Shown in pieces: positions 10,021 through 19,135 of a stretch of 64,000 nt of DNA (the stretch's first letter is position 1; each line of letters opens with the position of its first letter). The DNA comes from Colwellia sp. MB3u-41 (GTDB taxonomy: Bacteria; Pseudomonadota; Gammaproteobacteria; Enterobacterales; Alteromonadaceae), in assembly GCF_014076845.1 (NCBI RefSeq), contig NZ_JACGUT010000077.1, forward strand, positions 62,001-126,000. The letters run 5' to 3'. The notes beneath the pieces are model-generated. The model was given only the letters and a program-made list of their open reading frames with translations. It had not been told where the DNA came from and searched no databases. The position numbers and the translations under genes are program-made.

Positions 10021-10035
10021 ATTGATTTTTTTCAA
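10007..10035 (-). promoter_or_regulatory. promoter of the SPFH-Arc operon
   Basis: On the minus strand TTGAAA (10035-10030), a 17-bp spacer and CATAAT (10012-10007). The start site would be near 10000, about 27 nt before the SPFH start codon. The -10 box is enclosed by the palindromic operator. Confidence 0.65.
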
Positions 10036-10183
10036 GTGTTCAAAGCGTGAAGGGTTAACAAAGAAGTAACAAAGTATTACTAAAATGAAATATCATTGGC
10101 AAAGGAACTAAGCAAATAATATATTGTACGTAACTATTGGCGCTGATTCTCAGTGCTAGGAAAAATCCGCTAAGGAGCATAAA

Positions 10184-13033
10184 TTGAAAAAATGGAGCAT
10201 CCCACTGCTATTAACTTGTTTAGCAGCCTGTGAACAAACCACCCCAATAACGACAATGGCTGAATCGACATTACCAGCAGGTGTTAGTTTTGTTGAGCAA
10301 GTAAAGGCAGAAGCGGGTAAAACCGTTATTCCTTATCAAAAATATACACTAAGCAATGGTTTGACAGTGATCCTTCATCAAGATGCTTCTGACCCATTAG
10401 TTCATGTCGATATGACCTACCATGTAGGTTCAGGTCGTGAAGAATTAGGTAAATCAGGTTTTGCACATTTTTTTGAACATATGATGTTTCAAGGCTCTGA
10501 AAACGTAGCTGATGAGCAACACTTTAAAATAATTACCGAAGCTGGTGGTACCTTAAATGGTACAACCAATAGTGATCGTACGAATTATTTTCAAACGGTT
10601 CCTGCTAACCAATTAGAAAAAATGTTGTGGTTAGAGTCTGACCGTATGGGGTTTTTAGTTGATGCGGTAACACAAGAAAAATTTGAAGTGCAACGCGAAA
10701 CAGTAAAAAATGAGCGCGGTCAACGTGTTGATAACCGACCATATGGGCAATTAAATGAACGTGTTTCAGAAACACTATACCCAGCAGGTCATCCATATTC
10801 ATGGCCAGTCATTGGTTTTATGGATGATTTAAATCGTGTCAATGTTAACGATTTAAAAGCTTTTTTCTTAAAATGGTATGGTCCTAATAATGCAACATTA
10901 ACCATTGGTGGTGATATTGATGCTATGGCAACACTTGCGCTTGTCGAGCAATACTTTGGTTCAATACCTCGTGGCCCTGAAACGAGCATGCCTGAAAAAC
11001 CTACATTTAGCCTAAACGAAGATCGTTATATTTCAATGGAAGACAATGTTCACTTACCTTTAGTTTATATGTCTTATCCAACCGTTTCTGTTCGCCATGA
11101 AGATGAAGCGCCGCTTGATGTTTTATCAAGTATTTTAGGTGGTGGTAAAACGTCACTGCTTTATAAAAATTTAGTTAAAAATCAACTTGCTGTTCAAGCT
11201 TCTGTAGGTCATCCGTGTGCAGAATTAGCCTGTACATTTACCTTGTTAGCTTTACCACATCCGGCATCAGGCAAGACTTTAGCCGATATTGAAAAAGTTA
11301 TTCGCGACAGTTTAGTCGAATTTGAAGAGCGTGGTGTTCAAGACGATGATTTAGCGAAAGTTAAAGCAAGTATGGAAGCAAGCTTCATTTTTGGTCTGCA
11401 AAGTGTTGCCGGTAAAGTAAGTACACTTGCTGCTAACCAAACATTTAAAGGTGACCCCAACTATATTGAACAAGATCTTGCTCGTTATGCCAATGTCACT
11501 AAAGCTGATGTTATGCGTGTCTTTAAAAAGTACATTAAAGATCAACATGGTGTGATTATGAGTATCGTGCCAAAAGGTAAACTTGATTTAATTGCAGCGA
11601 AAGATAATTTCACTCCAGCACCACGTAGTCAAGGTGAAGCATCAAAAACTTCAGCAGACAGTTTAGTCGTGCGTAAAGCTCAAGATAATTTTGACCGGAG
11701 TAAAATGCCGATATCAGGTGCTAATAAAGCGGTATCTGTACCTACAATGTGGAACAAAACATTAGCTAATGGTATTAAAGTACTGGGTACGCAAAGCATT
11801 GAAACGCCAACGACATCACTCTTGTTAAAAATTCCTGCGGGTCATTACTACGCTGATAAAGAGAAAGCGGGTGTTGTTTCTTTATTGGCAAGCGTATTGA
11901 ACGAATCGACCACCAAACGTAGTGCAGAAGATATGAGTAATGAGCTGCAAAAATTAGGTAGCTCAATAGCTATCTATGCAGGTACTCAATACCTTAATGT
12001 TAATGTGAGTACGTTAACAAAAAATCTTGATGCAACAATGGCGTTAGTTAACGAAAAACTTATGCACCCAGCATTTCTTGATGCAGAATTCGCTCGTAAT
12101 AAGAGTAATGCTATTCAGGGCGCAATTAACAGTAAGAAAGATGCAGGTTACTTAGCAACAACCGCTTATCGTCAATTACTGCAAGCTGATAACATTGCGG
12201 CTACTTCAAGCCAAGGTTCAGAGCAAAGCATCAATAATGTGATGTTGGCTGATGTTAAAGCTTTTTATCAACAGCAAGTTAAACCGGCTAATAGTCAGTT
12301 AATTGTCGTATCAGACCTTAAAGAAAAAGCGTTAGTTAAATCACTTAATGTGTTTTCAGCATGGCAAGGAAAAGGAAAAAGCTTAGTATTATCGCTGGCT
12401 AATCCAACAGCAAAAACAGGTGTTATTTATTTAGTTAATAAAGAAGGCGCAGCACAATCAGCCATTCGTATCGGTAAACGTTCTATTACACAAGATATTA
12501 CTGGTGAATATTACAAGTCATACTTAATGAACTTTCCATTAGGCGGTGCTTTTAATAGCCGTATTAACTTAAATCTTCGCGAAGATAAAGGTTATACCTA
12601 TGGTGCTCGTTCAGGCTTTAGCGCCGACAAGTTTTCTGGTACTTTTACCGCTTCAGCTGAAGTTCGTGCTGATGTTACTGATAAATCAATTGTTGAGTTT
12701 GTTAACGAAATAAAGGGGTATCAAGCTGAAGGTATTACGGCTGAAGAACTCAGTTTTATGCGTAATGCTATTAACCAACAAGATGCTTTGGAATATGAAA
12801 CACCCCGCGCAAAGTTAAGTTTTTTAGCACAAATCTTAGAACATGATTTAACGGCAAGCTTTGTTAAGGAACGCGCTGAAATTGTTAAAATGATCAGTGC
12901 AGACGAAATCAATGCACTAGCGAAAAAGCACCTAAACTTAGCGGATATGTTAATGGTTGTTGTGGGTGATGCTAAAACATTAAAACCACAACTTGAAGCA
13001 TTAGGTTATGAAGTGGTTAGTTACGAAATCTAA
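10184..13033 (+). CDS. M16 family zinc peptidase, lipoprotein
   Basis: Large (949 aa) pitrilysin-family metallopeptidase, likely attached to the periplasmic face of an envelope membrane. The N-terminus is a lipoprotein signal: a charged start, a hydrophobic stretch and the lipobox LAAC with Cys16. The active M16 half has the inverted zinc motif HFFEH (His95, Glu98, His99). A second, inactive M16 half starts around residue 520 (WNKTLANGIKV), as expected for the fused two-domain form. The start codon is TTG at 10184, supported by AAGGAG 7 nt upstream and by the intact signal peptide. It is a single gene with its own terminator. Substrate unknown; peptides or partly folded envelope proteins are usual. 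Confidence 0.93.
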   Translation: MKKWSIPLLLTCLAACEQTTPITTMAESTLPAGVSFVEQVKAEAGKTVIPYQKYTLSNGLTVILHQDASDPLVHVDMTYHVGSGREELGKSGFAHFFEHMMFQGSENVADEQHFKIITEAGGTLNGTTNSDRTNYFQTVPANQLEKMLWLESDRMGFLVDAVTQEKFEVQRETVKNERGQRVDNRPYGQLNERVSETLYPAGHPYSWPVIGFMDDLNRVNVNDLKAFFLKWYGPNNATLTIGGDIDAMATLALVEQYFGSIPRGPETSMPEKPTFSLNEDRYISMEDNVHLPLVYMSYPTVSVRHEDEAPLDVLSSILGGGKTSLLYKNLVKNQLAVQASVGHPCAELACTFTLLALPHPASGKTLADIEKVIRDSLVEFEERGVQDDDLAKVKASMEASFIFGLQSVAGKVSTLAANQTFKGDPNYIEQDLARYANVTKADVMRVFKKYIKDQHGVIMSIVPKGKLDLIAAKDNFTPAPRSQGEASKTSADSLVVRKAQDNFDRSKMPISGANKAVSVPTMWNKTLANGIKVLGTQSIETPTTSLLLKIPAGHYYADKEKAGVVSLLASVLNESTTKRSAEDMSNELQKLGSSIAIYAGTQYLNVNVSTLTKNLDATMALVNEKLMHPAFLDAEFARNKSNAIQGAINSKKDAGYLATTAYRQLLQADNIAATSSQGSEQSINNVMLADVKAFYQQQVKPANSQLIVVSDLKEKALVKSLNVFSAWQGKGKSLVLSLANPTAKTGVIYLVNKEGAAQSAIRIGKRSITQDITGEYYKSYLMNFPLGGAFNSRINLNLREDKGYTYGARSGFSADKFSGTFTASAEVRADVTDKSIVEFVNEIKGYQAEGITAEELSFMRNAINQQDALEYETPRAKLSFLAQILEHDLTASFVKERAEIVKMISADEINALAKKHLNLADMLMVVVGDAKTLKPQLEALGYEVVSYEI

Positions 13034-13083
13034 AATAACCGTGATTATGTTATGAAAATTGTGAATATTTCATAACGAATACC

Positions 13084-13119
13084 AAAAGCCTTAACTTTGG
13101 AAAAAGTTAAGGCTTTTTT
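13084..13119 (+). terminator. intrinsic terminator of the M16 peptidase gene
   Basis: Long stem: AAAAGCCTTAACTTT (13084-13098) pairs with AAAGTTAAGGCTTTT (13103-13117) around a 4-nt loop, with a T run at the 3' side. The A run on the other side could make it work in both directions. Confidence 0.9.
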
Positions 13120-13432
13120 ATGCCAGTATGTTGCGATGGCAAGGAGCTATGATGTTCAAAAAGTCTTTCTCAGACATCCTGCCTTCAAGGCATTAGTGCA
13201 TCCTTGCACGTCAACGGTCATAATAAATACTCTGCTTACCCATGAGGTATGGTTTGTTTAGATAAATAAGTATCTATTGATAATTATTCCTTAACTAGAT
13301 GGCTAGTATTCATCATATTCTTCAATATGTTTTCATATTCATCTTTCTATTCCTGATATGATAGCCAAGAATTCGCTATGAAATTCACGACTTATGTGAA
13401 TGTTTACTTAAAACGGATTAAAGGAAACAAAC
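13120..13432. other. intergenic region with two small palindromes
   Basis: No gene seen. At 13181-13191 (GCCTT-C-AAGGC) and 13196-13209 (GTGCA-TCCT-TGCAC) there are two adjacent short hairpins that could be a decayed REP-like intergenic repeat. The rest is AT-rich leader of the following regulator gene. Confidence 0.4.
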
Positions 13433-14152
13433 ATGAAACTTGGCGATAAAATAAAACAATTACGTAATGATGCAGAGTTAACTCAACCTGAATTAGCAGA
13501 AAAAGCACAAATAGAACAATCGTATTTATCAAAACTTGAAAATGAAAAGGGTACCCCTTCTTTTGCAGTGATTGAAAAAATAGCGAACGCTTTTGATCTA
13601 ACTGGTATGGCATTGATAGAAAGTTTAGACATTAGTTACGTACAAGAGCAGCTTACACATATTCCAGAAATAGCAGTTCAGGCAGCGGAAAAAAGTCGGT
13701 TAGAAGAAGAGAAAATTAAAAAGTGGTACTTACAAGGAGTATTGTTAATTGTCTTTGGCATTGCTTTATATTTCATTGGGACTCGCGGAATTTTTATTTC
13801 TAAAAACCTCTATGAATATTCTTCGGCTGGTTTTATTGAGGTAGGTGAGCCGTTAGAAAGATATAAGACCTCACTTATTGGTATTATTAATGAAAATGAC
13901 GAAGAGTTGGATCTTCGTATTAAGGAAAATCGTAAGCGCTTAAATGAAGTGCAATTAAAAGAGAGTTTCTACCGAGGAGATAGTTTTGTTGAATCTTATG
14001 GAGAAAAAAGACGTTACTTTGAACTAACTAAAGAGAAATTCTATAGTAGCATTTACCCAAAATCCAATGATGTTATAGCGTTACTAGGCATAATGTCATT
14101 TATTTCAGGGTGGTTTTTAATGTTCTTTATTTATCGTTTTACTCGTAAATAA
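13433..14152 (+). CDS. membrane-anchored XRE-family regulator
   Basis: 239-residue protein with an N-terminal helix-turn-helix of Cro/CI (XRE) type (LGDKIKQLRNDAELTQPELA through SYLSKLENEKGTPS) at residues ~1-62. It is followed by a short linker, a membrane helix at about 100-122 (GVLLIVFGIALYFIG), a charged region of about 85 residues outside the cytoplasm, and a second membrane helix at the C-terminus (IALLGIMSFISGWFLMFFI). The layout suggests a one-component regulator tethered to the inner membrane, perhaps sensing an envelope signal. The ribosome site AAAGGA is well placed. A single-gene unit; target genes are unknown. Confidence 0.85.
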   Translation: MKLGDKIKQLRNDAELTQPELAEKAQIEQSYLSKLENEKGTPSFAVIEKIANAFDLTGMALIESLDISYVQEQLTHIPEIAVQAAEKSRLEEEKIKKWYLQGVLLIVFGIALYFIGTRGIFISKNLYEYSSAGFIEVGEPLERYKTSLIGIINENDEELDLRIKENRKRLNEVQLKESFYRGDSFVESYGEKRRYFELTKEKFYSSIYPKSNDVIALLGIMSFISGWFLMFFIYRFTRK

Positions 14153-14238
14153 AATCGATTTTTATCACTGTCATCTTTTCTAGTCAGTTCAGTTTAATCC
14201 TGTCACAATAAATGCTCGGTAAATAGTGGGTTAAAAGT

Positions 14239-14712
14239 ATGAAACGAAGTAATTACATTACCCGCCAAGGCTGGGACTGCTTAGATAAAGAGTTGAAATA
14301 TTTATGGAAAGAAGAACGTCCTCTTATTACTAGATCAGTTTCTGAAGCTGCGGCTCAAGGCGATAGAAGTGAAAATGCCGAGTATATTTATGGTAAGAGA
14401 CGTTTACGCGAAATTGATCGGCGAGTACGTTTTTTAGTTAAACGTACCGAAGACTTAACCATTGTTTATTATGATCCTAAGCAAGAAGGAAAAGTGTATT
14501 TTGGGGCCAGGGTAACACTTGTCAATGAAGACGATAAAGAAGTGACTTATCGCGTTGTTGGTCCTGATGAGTGGGATGTGAAAAAAGGTGAAATTAGCCT
14601 CGACTCTCCTATGGCGAGAGCGCTTATCGGAAAAAGGGTTGATGATGAAGTCGTCGTACAAACGCCTGAAGGTGAACGTATTTTTGATATTGTAAAAATT
14701 TGGTACAAATAA
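14239..14712 (+). CDS. greB: transcript cleavage factor GreB
   Basis: Binds in the secondary channel of RNA polymerase and stimulates cleavage of backtracked RNA. 157 residues, the normal size. The N-terminal coiled coil carries the acidic tip motif around QGDRSENAEYIYGKRRLREID, and the C-terminal FKBP-like domain contains VGPDEWD and ISLDSPMARALIGK. The RRLREIDRRVRFL region and the basic patch favour GreB over GreA. The gene lies 86 bp after the XRE regulator in the same direction with no clear terminator between. Confidence 0.96.
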   Translation: MKRSNYITRQGWDCLDKELKYLWKEERPLITRSVSEAAAQGDRSENAEYIYGKRRLREIDRRVRFLVKRTEDLTIVYYDPKQEGKVYFGARVTLVNEDDKEVTYRVVGPDEWDVKKGEISLDSPMARALIGKRVDDEVVVQTPEGERIFDIVKIWYK

Positions 14713-15023
14713 TATCAAACGCAATTTTGGTTACATCGTTGATGCGCTAAGTGGTTAATGTCAAATTAAAATTAAAATTAAAATTAACAGACAGTCACCA
14801 TTTATTCGATTCATTAAACGTAATAGTCCATCAAGATCATTCACAATTTTATTCCATAATTCCAAGGGGTTAATTGTTGTATTTTATATTTTTACTGGTG
14901 GGTAGCCAAACAGGGTTAATCAACGAATAGATTAATTAAATAGCCGTGAATAGGCTTAAAGAAATGAGCGTGTGTGGAGGTAGATAATACACACTCATAA
15001 TTGTCATGGTATAAATCGCTATT
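14713..15023. other. intergenic region between convergent greB and cyclophilin genes
   Basis: About 310 bp with no gene. Apart from a short AAATTA tandem repeat (listed separately) nothing recognisable is present; a clear intrinsic terminator was not seen. Confidence 0.5.
14763..14786. repeat. hexanucleotide tandem repeat (AAATTA x4)
   Basis: Four perfect copies of AAATTA in a row in the greB downstream region. A simple sequence repeat of this kind can vary in copy number but is not in a position to switch a gene. Confidence 0.7.
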
Positions 15024-15881
15024 CTATTTTGCTATACGGCTTAGTACGGGGGTTTGACAAACATCTAATACCGGTGGAGGTTTTTTGTAGAAAAAAGCAT
15101 TCTCACGCTTTTTGCGTTTTTCGATCATGTCACTATAGGCGGGGTGTTCAGTATTTTGTACCTGTAATAATATTTGTTTTTCTTTGGGAACATCACTCAT
15201 CATTTGCATACTGAGCATCGGCGTAAAATCTTTTTTATTAACCGGAATATCACCTTCAATAACCGATGTTCTTGTGACCGCTTGTATATTATTCATGCCA
15301 TAAACTACGCGACCAAATACGGTCATAATACGATCTAAGTAACGTGTGGCTTGACCATTCACTATATAAAAGTGGCTTGAAGCAGAGTCAGCTTCATTAC
15401 CACGAGCCATTGCTACCACCCCTGGGCAATGTGTTAGCCAAGCTTTTTTCTCGCTGGGATTATGTGCTAAAGAAAAACCGTCTTTAAAACCGGTTTGTTC
15501 GGCGAATAAGTCATTGTTTTGAATTTTAGTGAACTGCCAATTTTTATCGGTAGTAAAATCACCTTCCATTTTTAATATTGGTACAGATTTATCAGCAGGG
15601 CTGCCATCGTCAGGCCCTCCTTGAGCGACAAAACCATCGATAACACGATAAAATTTATTGCCGTTATAATGACCTGATTTAACGAGCTTTATAAACTGTT
15701 TAACATGCGTAGGAGAAAACTGTGGAGCAAGTTCAATGACTACTTTCCCATGGGGGAGTATTAACAATACTGTTTTTTTTACGTCTAATGACCGCCATTC
15801 ATTTTCTAGGTCGTTGTTGTCTGCAAAAGCAGTAAAACTAGCAAGTAAGCTACTGATCGCTAAAATAACGATGATCTTCAT
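15024..15881 (-). CDS. periplasmic cyclophilin-type peptidyl-prolyl isomerase
   Basis: 285-residue protein with an N-terminal Sec signal peptide (cleavage expected after FTAFA, residue ~20), so exported. The cyclophilin domain is recognisable from TVLLILPHGKVVIEL, FYRVIDGFVAQGG, GVVAMARGNEADSASSHFYI and FGRVVYGMN. The core catalytic Arg of FYRVI and the Phe/Gln region are present. Such proteins assist folding of proline-containing envelope proteins. An insertion between FVAQGG and GVVAMAR makes the domain longer than E. coli PpiA. Transcribed alone, convergent with greB and divergent from the DUF445 gene. Confidence 0.9.
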   Translation of the reverse strand: MKIIVILAISSLLASFTAFADNNDLENEWRSLDVKKTVLLILPHGKVVIELAPQFSPTHVKQFIKLVKSGHYNGNKFYRVIDGFVAQGGPDDGSPADKSVPILKMEGDFTTDKNWQFTKIQNNDLFAEQTGFKDGFSLAHNPSEKKAWLTHCPGVVAMARGNEADSASSHFYIVNGQATRYLDRIMTVFGRVVYGMNNIQAVTRTSVIEGDIPVNKKDFTPMLSMQMMSDVPKEKQILLQVQNTEHPAYSDMIEKRKKRENAFFYKKPPPVLDVCQTPVLSRIAK

Positions 15882-15996
15882 AACGTGTCCTTCATTTTTA
15901 TTATTTACATCTCACTATACAGCAAAAGACTTGGCGCAAAACCATGCAATTGTTAACATAGCGCGATAGAAACTTACGTAAATTTTGGGGTACTCA

Positions 15997-16707
15997 GTGA
16001 ATAAAAGCTTTATGACCAATATCATCGCCTTGCTTGCCACTTTAGCGGGTTATTTTTTCGAGCAACCTTTACTTTTTACGATTGGTTTATTTGCTTTGTC
16101 AGGTGCATTTACCAATTGGATTGCCATACATATGCTTTTTGAAAAAGTGCCTTTTTTATATGGTTCTGGTGTTATTCCAGCACGCTTTGAAGATTTTAAA
16201 AAGGCAATTAAAGAGCTAATGATGGAACAGTTTTTTACTGAAGAAAATATTGACCGATTTTTATCCGGTGGTTCGGGTGGTGTCGCGTCTTTAGATTTAA
16301 GTCCCGTTATTGAAAAAATAGATTTAAATCCAGCTTTTGATGATTTAGTTGATGTGATTGAGAAATCATCGTTTGGCGGTATGTTAGCCATGGTTGGAGG
16401 TAGTGAAGCGTTGCAGCCTTTAAGGCAACCATTTATTGAAAAAATGAAAGTTACTGTCGGTAAAATTTCACAAAGTGAGGCGTTTAATAATATCCTCAAA
16501 GATGAGTTAGAGCAGCCAAGTGTGATAGCTGACATGCGTGAAAAAGTGAGTGAAATAATTGATCAAAGATTAAATGAACTTACGCCACAGCTTGTAAAGG
16601 AAATTATCCAAGCGATGATCCGCAAACACTTAGGTTGGCTTGTTGTCTGGGGGGGCATATTTGGTGGTGTTATTGGCTTTATCGCCGCTGTTACTAATAA
16701 TTTCTAA
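15997..16707 (+). CDS. DUF445 family membrane protein
   Basis: About 236 residues with hydrophobic N-terminal helices (NIIALLATLAGYF, LLFTIGLFALSGAFTNWIAI) and a C-terminal membrane helix (WLVVWGGIFGGVIGFIAAV); between them a soluble helical region. The segment GAFTNWIAIHMLF..VP..YGSGVIPARF is typical of DUF445. Function unknown. Start codon: a TTG at 15985 is possible, but GTG at 15997 has GGGG six bases upstream, so it is preferred; ATG at 16012 is the third choice. A hairpin with nested repeats follows the gene. Confidence 0.85.
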   Translation: MNKSFMTNIIALLATLAGYFFEQPLLFTIGLFALSGAFTNWIAIHMLFEKVPFLYGSGVIPARFEDFKKAIKELMMEQFFTEENIDRFLSGGSGGVASLDLSPVIEKIDLNPAFDDLVDVIEKSSFGGMLAMVGGSEALQPLRQPFIEKMKVTVGKISQSEAFNNILKDELEQPSVIADMREKVSEIIDQRLNELTPQLVKEIIQAMIRKHLGWLVVWGGIFGGVIGFIAAVTNNF

Positions 16708-16727
16708 GATTTTATACTCCACTTTAC

Positions 16728-16769
16728 CGCAACGAATTCTGTATGGAATTCTGTATGGAATTCGTTGCG
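16728..16769. repeat. inverted repeat with nested direct repeats
   Basis: Arms CGCAACGAATTC (16728-16739) and GAATTCGTTGCG (16758-16769) form a perfect 12-bp stem with an 18-nt loop. Inside, the 12-mer GAATTCTGTATG occurs twice head to tail and a third GAATTC follows. A T-rich stretch (CTTTTT) comes shortly after, so it may act as the terminator of the DUF445 gene. Confidence 0.7.
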
Positions 16770-16975
16770 AAACTTTTTACCATAAACAACAAAATTGTCC
16801 TTGTTATTCCTTAGTCCCTTTTGTGCTATTGGTTGATGCAATTTATTAGTTTAAACGCTTTAATTTTCACCTTATTGGGGCTATGCTTGCGCTTTAAACA
16901 TAGGGATTTATTTCTCTTGTTGAGCGACATCGTTCAATTAAGAAAATTCCGTCATTGAATAAGGTAACTGGAGAC

Positions 16976-18163
16976 ATGTTTGGTAGCTTAAAGGCTTTGC
17001 CTGCCGATCCTATTTTAGGCTTGTTGGCTAAATATCGTGAAGACTCAAACCCACATAAAATTGATTTAGGTGTGGGTGTTTATAAAAATGAAGCGGGTCA
17101 TACGGCTATTTTAGATTGTGTGAAAGCAGCTGAAAAATATCGTAACGATCACGAAGATACCAAAGTATATATTGGTCCGACAGGTTCTCCTGTATTCAAT
17201 GAAGAAATGAGCAAGTTAATTTTCGGTCATCATAAAGTGCTTATCGAAAATAGAGCGCGCACTGTTTCTACTCCAGGCGGAACAGGTGCATTGCGTGTTG
17301 CTGCTGAATTTATTAAATCGTGTAAAGCTGGCGCTACCATTTGGGTAAGTAATCCAACGTGGGCGAACCATACCGGTTTATTTGAAGCGGCTGGTCTAAC
17401 GGTTAAAACTTACCCGTATTACGACCATGAAAACAAATCGCTTGATTTCGACGGTATGTTAGCAGCATTAAAAGAAGTTAGCAGCGATGATGCAGTGCTA
17501 TTACATGCCTGTTGTCATAACCCAAGTGGTATGGACTTAAACAATGAACAATGGCAGCAAGTGGTTGAAGTGGCTAAAGATGTTGGTTTCTTACCGCTAG
17601 TTGATATGGCTTACCAGGGTTTTGGTATTGGCTTAGATGAAGATGCTTACGGTCTACGTTTAATGGCTGAAAACGTCAAAGAAATGATTGTCTGCAGTTC
17701 ATGTTCTAAAAACTTTGGTTTATACCGTGAGCGTATTGGTGGTTGTACTATTATTGGTGAATCCTCAGCCGCAGTAGATGTTGCTCAGTCAGTATTGCTT
17801 TATGTTATTCGTGTTATTTACTCTATGCCGCCAGCACATGGCGCGGCATTAGTTGAAACAATTTTAAGTTCTGATGAATTACGTACACAGTGGCATGCAG
17901 AATTAAAAGTAATGCGTGACCGTATTAATGGAAATCGTCAATTACTCGTTGATAAATTAGTAGAAAACGGTGTTACTCGCGACTTTAGCTTTATTACTCG
18001 TCAAATGGGTATGTTCTCATTCTTGGGGATTACTCTGGAGCAAGTGCAACAATTGCAAGACGAATACAGTATTTATATGGTCGGTTCAAGCCGTATGAGT
18101 ATTGCGGGTATTGCTAATAGTAATGTTGATTACTTGGCACAATCTATCGCGAAAGTATTGTAG
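16976..18163 (+). CDS. aspartate/aromatic amino acid aminotransferase
   Basis: PLP-dependent class I aminotransferase of the AspC/TyrB group, interconverting aspartate or aromatic amino acids with their oxoacids using 2-oxoglutarate. 395 residues from the ATG at 16976, which aligns with the usual MF..L.A.PADPILGL start; the in-frame TTG at 16955 is discarded. Visible family features: IDLGVGVYKNEAG, the conserved ACCHNPSGMD, DMAYQGFG and the PLP lysine in CSSCSKNFGLYRERIGG. Whether AspC or TyrB specificity dominates cannot be decided. A well-formed terminator follows at 18226. Confidence 0.94.
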   Translation: MFGSLKALPADPILGLLAKYREDSNPHKIDLGVGVYKNEAGHTAILDCVKAAEKYRNDHEDTKVYIGPTGSPVFNEEMSKLIFGHHKVLIENRARTVSTPGGTGALRVAAEFIKSCKAGATIWVSNPTWANHTGLFEAAGLTVKTYPYYDHENKSLDFDGMLAALKEVSSDDAVLLHACCHNPSGMDLNNEQWQQVVEVAKDVGFLPLVDMAYQGFGIGLDEDAYGLRLMAENVKEMIVCSSCSKNFGLYRERIGGCTIIGESSAAVDVAQSVLLYVIRVIYSMPPAHGAALVETILSSDELRTQWHAELKVMRDRINGNRQLLVDKLVENGVTRDFSFITRQMGMFSFLGITLEQVQQLQDEYSIYMVGSSRMSIAGIANSNVDYLAQSIAKVL

Positions 18164-18225
18164 GTTCCTTATTTTGTAAGCGTTAAAGTTTTTAATATGC
18201 TAAACGCTTGATAAAATATTAAAAG

Positions 18226-18255
18226 CCAAAACATGAAAATGTTTTGGTTTTTTTG
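18226..18255 (+). terminator. intrinsic terminator of the aminotransferase gene
   Basis: CCAAAACAT (18226-18234), a stable GAAA tetraloop, ATGTTTTGG (18239-18247), then a run of T residues. Confidence 0.92.
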
Positions 18256-18304
18256 TTTTAGGGCATTGTTAAATAAAGAAGTCTTTTTGTTTTACTTTTA
18301 GTCA

Positions 18305-18916
18305 CTAAAGCTGAAATTTTCCCTCTTCATTAAGCGATATTTCTTCAATCGCGGTGACAGCATTCATATTTAATGGTCCATATATATGAGGGTATAAACC
18401 ACCGGTTGCAGGTTCCCATTTTACTTCAGGTAATATTAATTTTTTATCAACAATCAAGATAAGTGGCTGAACTTTATCTTTATAATACTTATTGGCAAGA
18501 CGGTTTAATTGACTTTTTGGCGTCGCATGAATAAAGCCTTCACTGGCTAATGAGTCACGTATTAGTTTACCTTCGGTTAGCGCTTGCTGATATTCAGCTT
18601 GTGAAGATAACAAGTAAATGTAGTGATCACTGAGCCCGGCATACATGCGAATAAAAGTGCTAGTGAGCGTTTGTTGCTCATCTTTTTGATAGAGGTAGTC
18701 AACACGAAATATCCCTTTAATATTGTTATTTTCAATAGACTGACTAACAATGCTAATTTCTGCCCGAGCAGTCCAATCAATATTTGTTAACCAGACAGGA
18801 ACATCACCAGCGAGATGTTGATGACCCTTTCGTTCAAAAGCATAGGTTTTTCCGCGCACTAATTCTGTGTAATCATCTGAACGTAGAATGGAATTGTTTG
18901 CTATTTTAAAGCCCAT
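18305..18916 (-). CDS. two-part protein with C-terminal DUF952 domain
   Basis: 203 residues. The C-terminal ~105 residues resemble DUF952: YIYLLSSQAEYQQAL, SEGFIHATP, a hydrophobic LILIVDKKLI and GGLYPHIYGPLNMNAV. The N-terminal ~95 residues (starting MGFKIANNSILRSDD) are predicted beta-rich and were not assigned to a family. Standalone DUF952 proteins are usually just over 100 residues, so this is an extended or fused form. No signal peptide. A single gene, convergent with the aminotransferase. Function unknown. Confidence 0.75.
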   Translation of the reverse strand: MGFKIANNSILRSDDYTELVRGKTYAFERKGHQHLAGDVPVWLTNIDWTARAEISIVSQSIENNNIKGIFRVDYLYQKDEQQTLTSTFIRMYAGLSDHYIYLLSSQAEYQQALTEGKLIRDSLASEGFIHATPKSQLNRLANKYYKDKVQPLILIVDKKLILPEVKWEPATGGLYPHIYGPLNMNAVTAIEEISLNEEGKFQL

Positions 18917-19135
18917 GAGGTTTCCTGTATATCATTGCATTTAGTGAGAGTGATGAACGTATTAGTCGTCTATATTACCGATAAGTACACAAGCTTTAAA
19001 TGGCAAACAGCAAAGAATGTTTTTATAGGGTAAGACCCATGACCAATCAATATGTACTTTCCTGTGTTTTGAATAGTAACGGCTAGATATAAAATTATGC
19101 TACATTAACGGCGTAAATTTTTAGGGAAATAAAAA

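Noticed and set aside
9998-10183. The palindrome as the operator of the M16 peptidase gene
   Set aside because: It is centred on the leftward promoter of the SPFH operon and lies over 160 bp from the M16 start; an additional effect cannot be excluded but is not suggested.
16050-16535. 161-codon minus-strand ORF opposite the DUF445 gene
   Set aside because: Antisense shadow of a conserved gene; its composition (Ser/Pro-rich) is typical of antisense frames.
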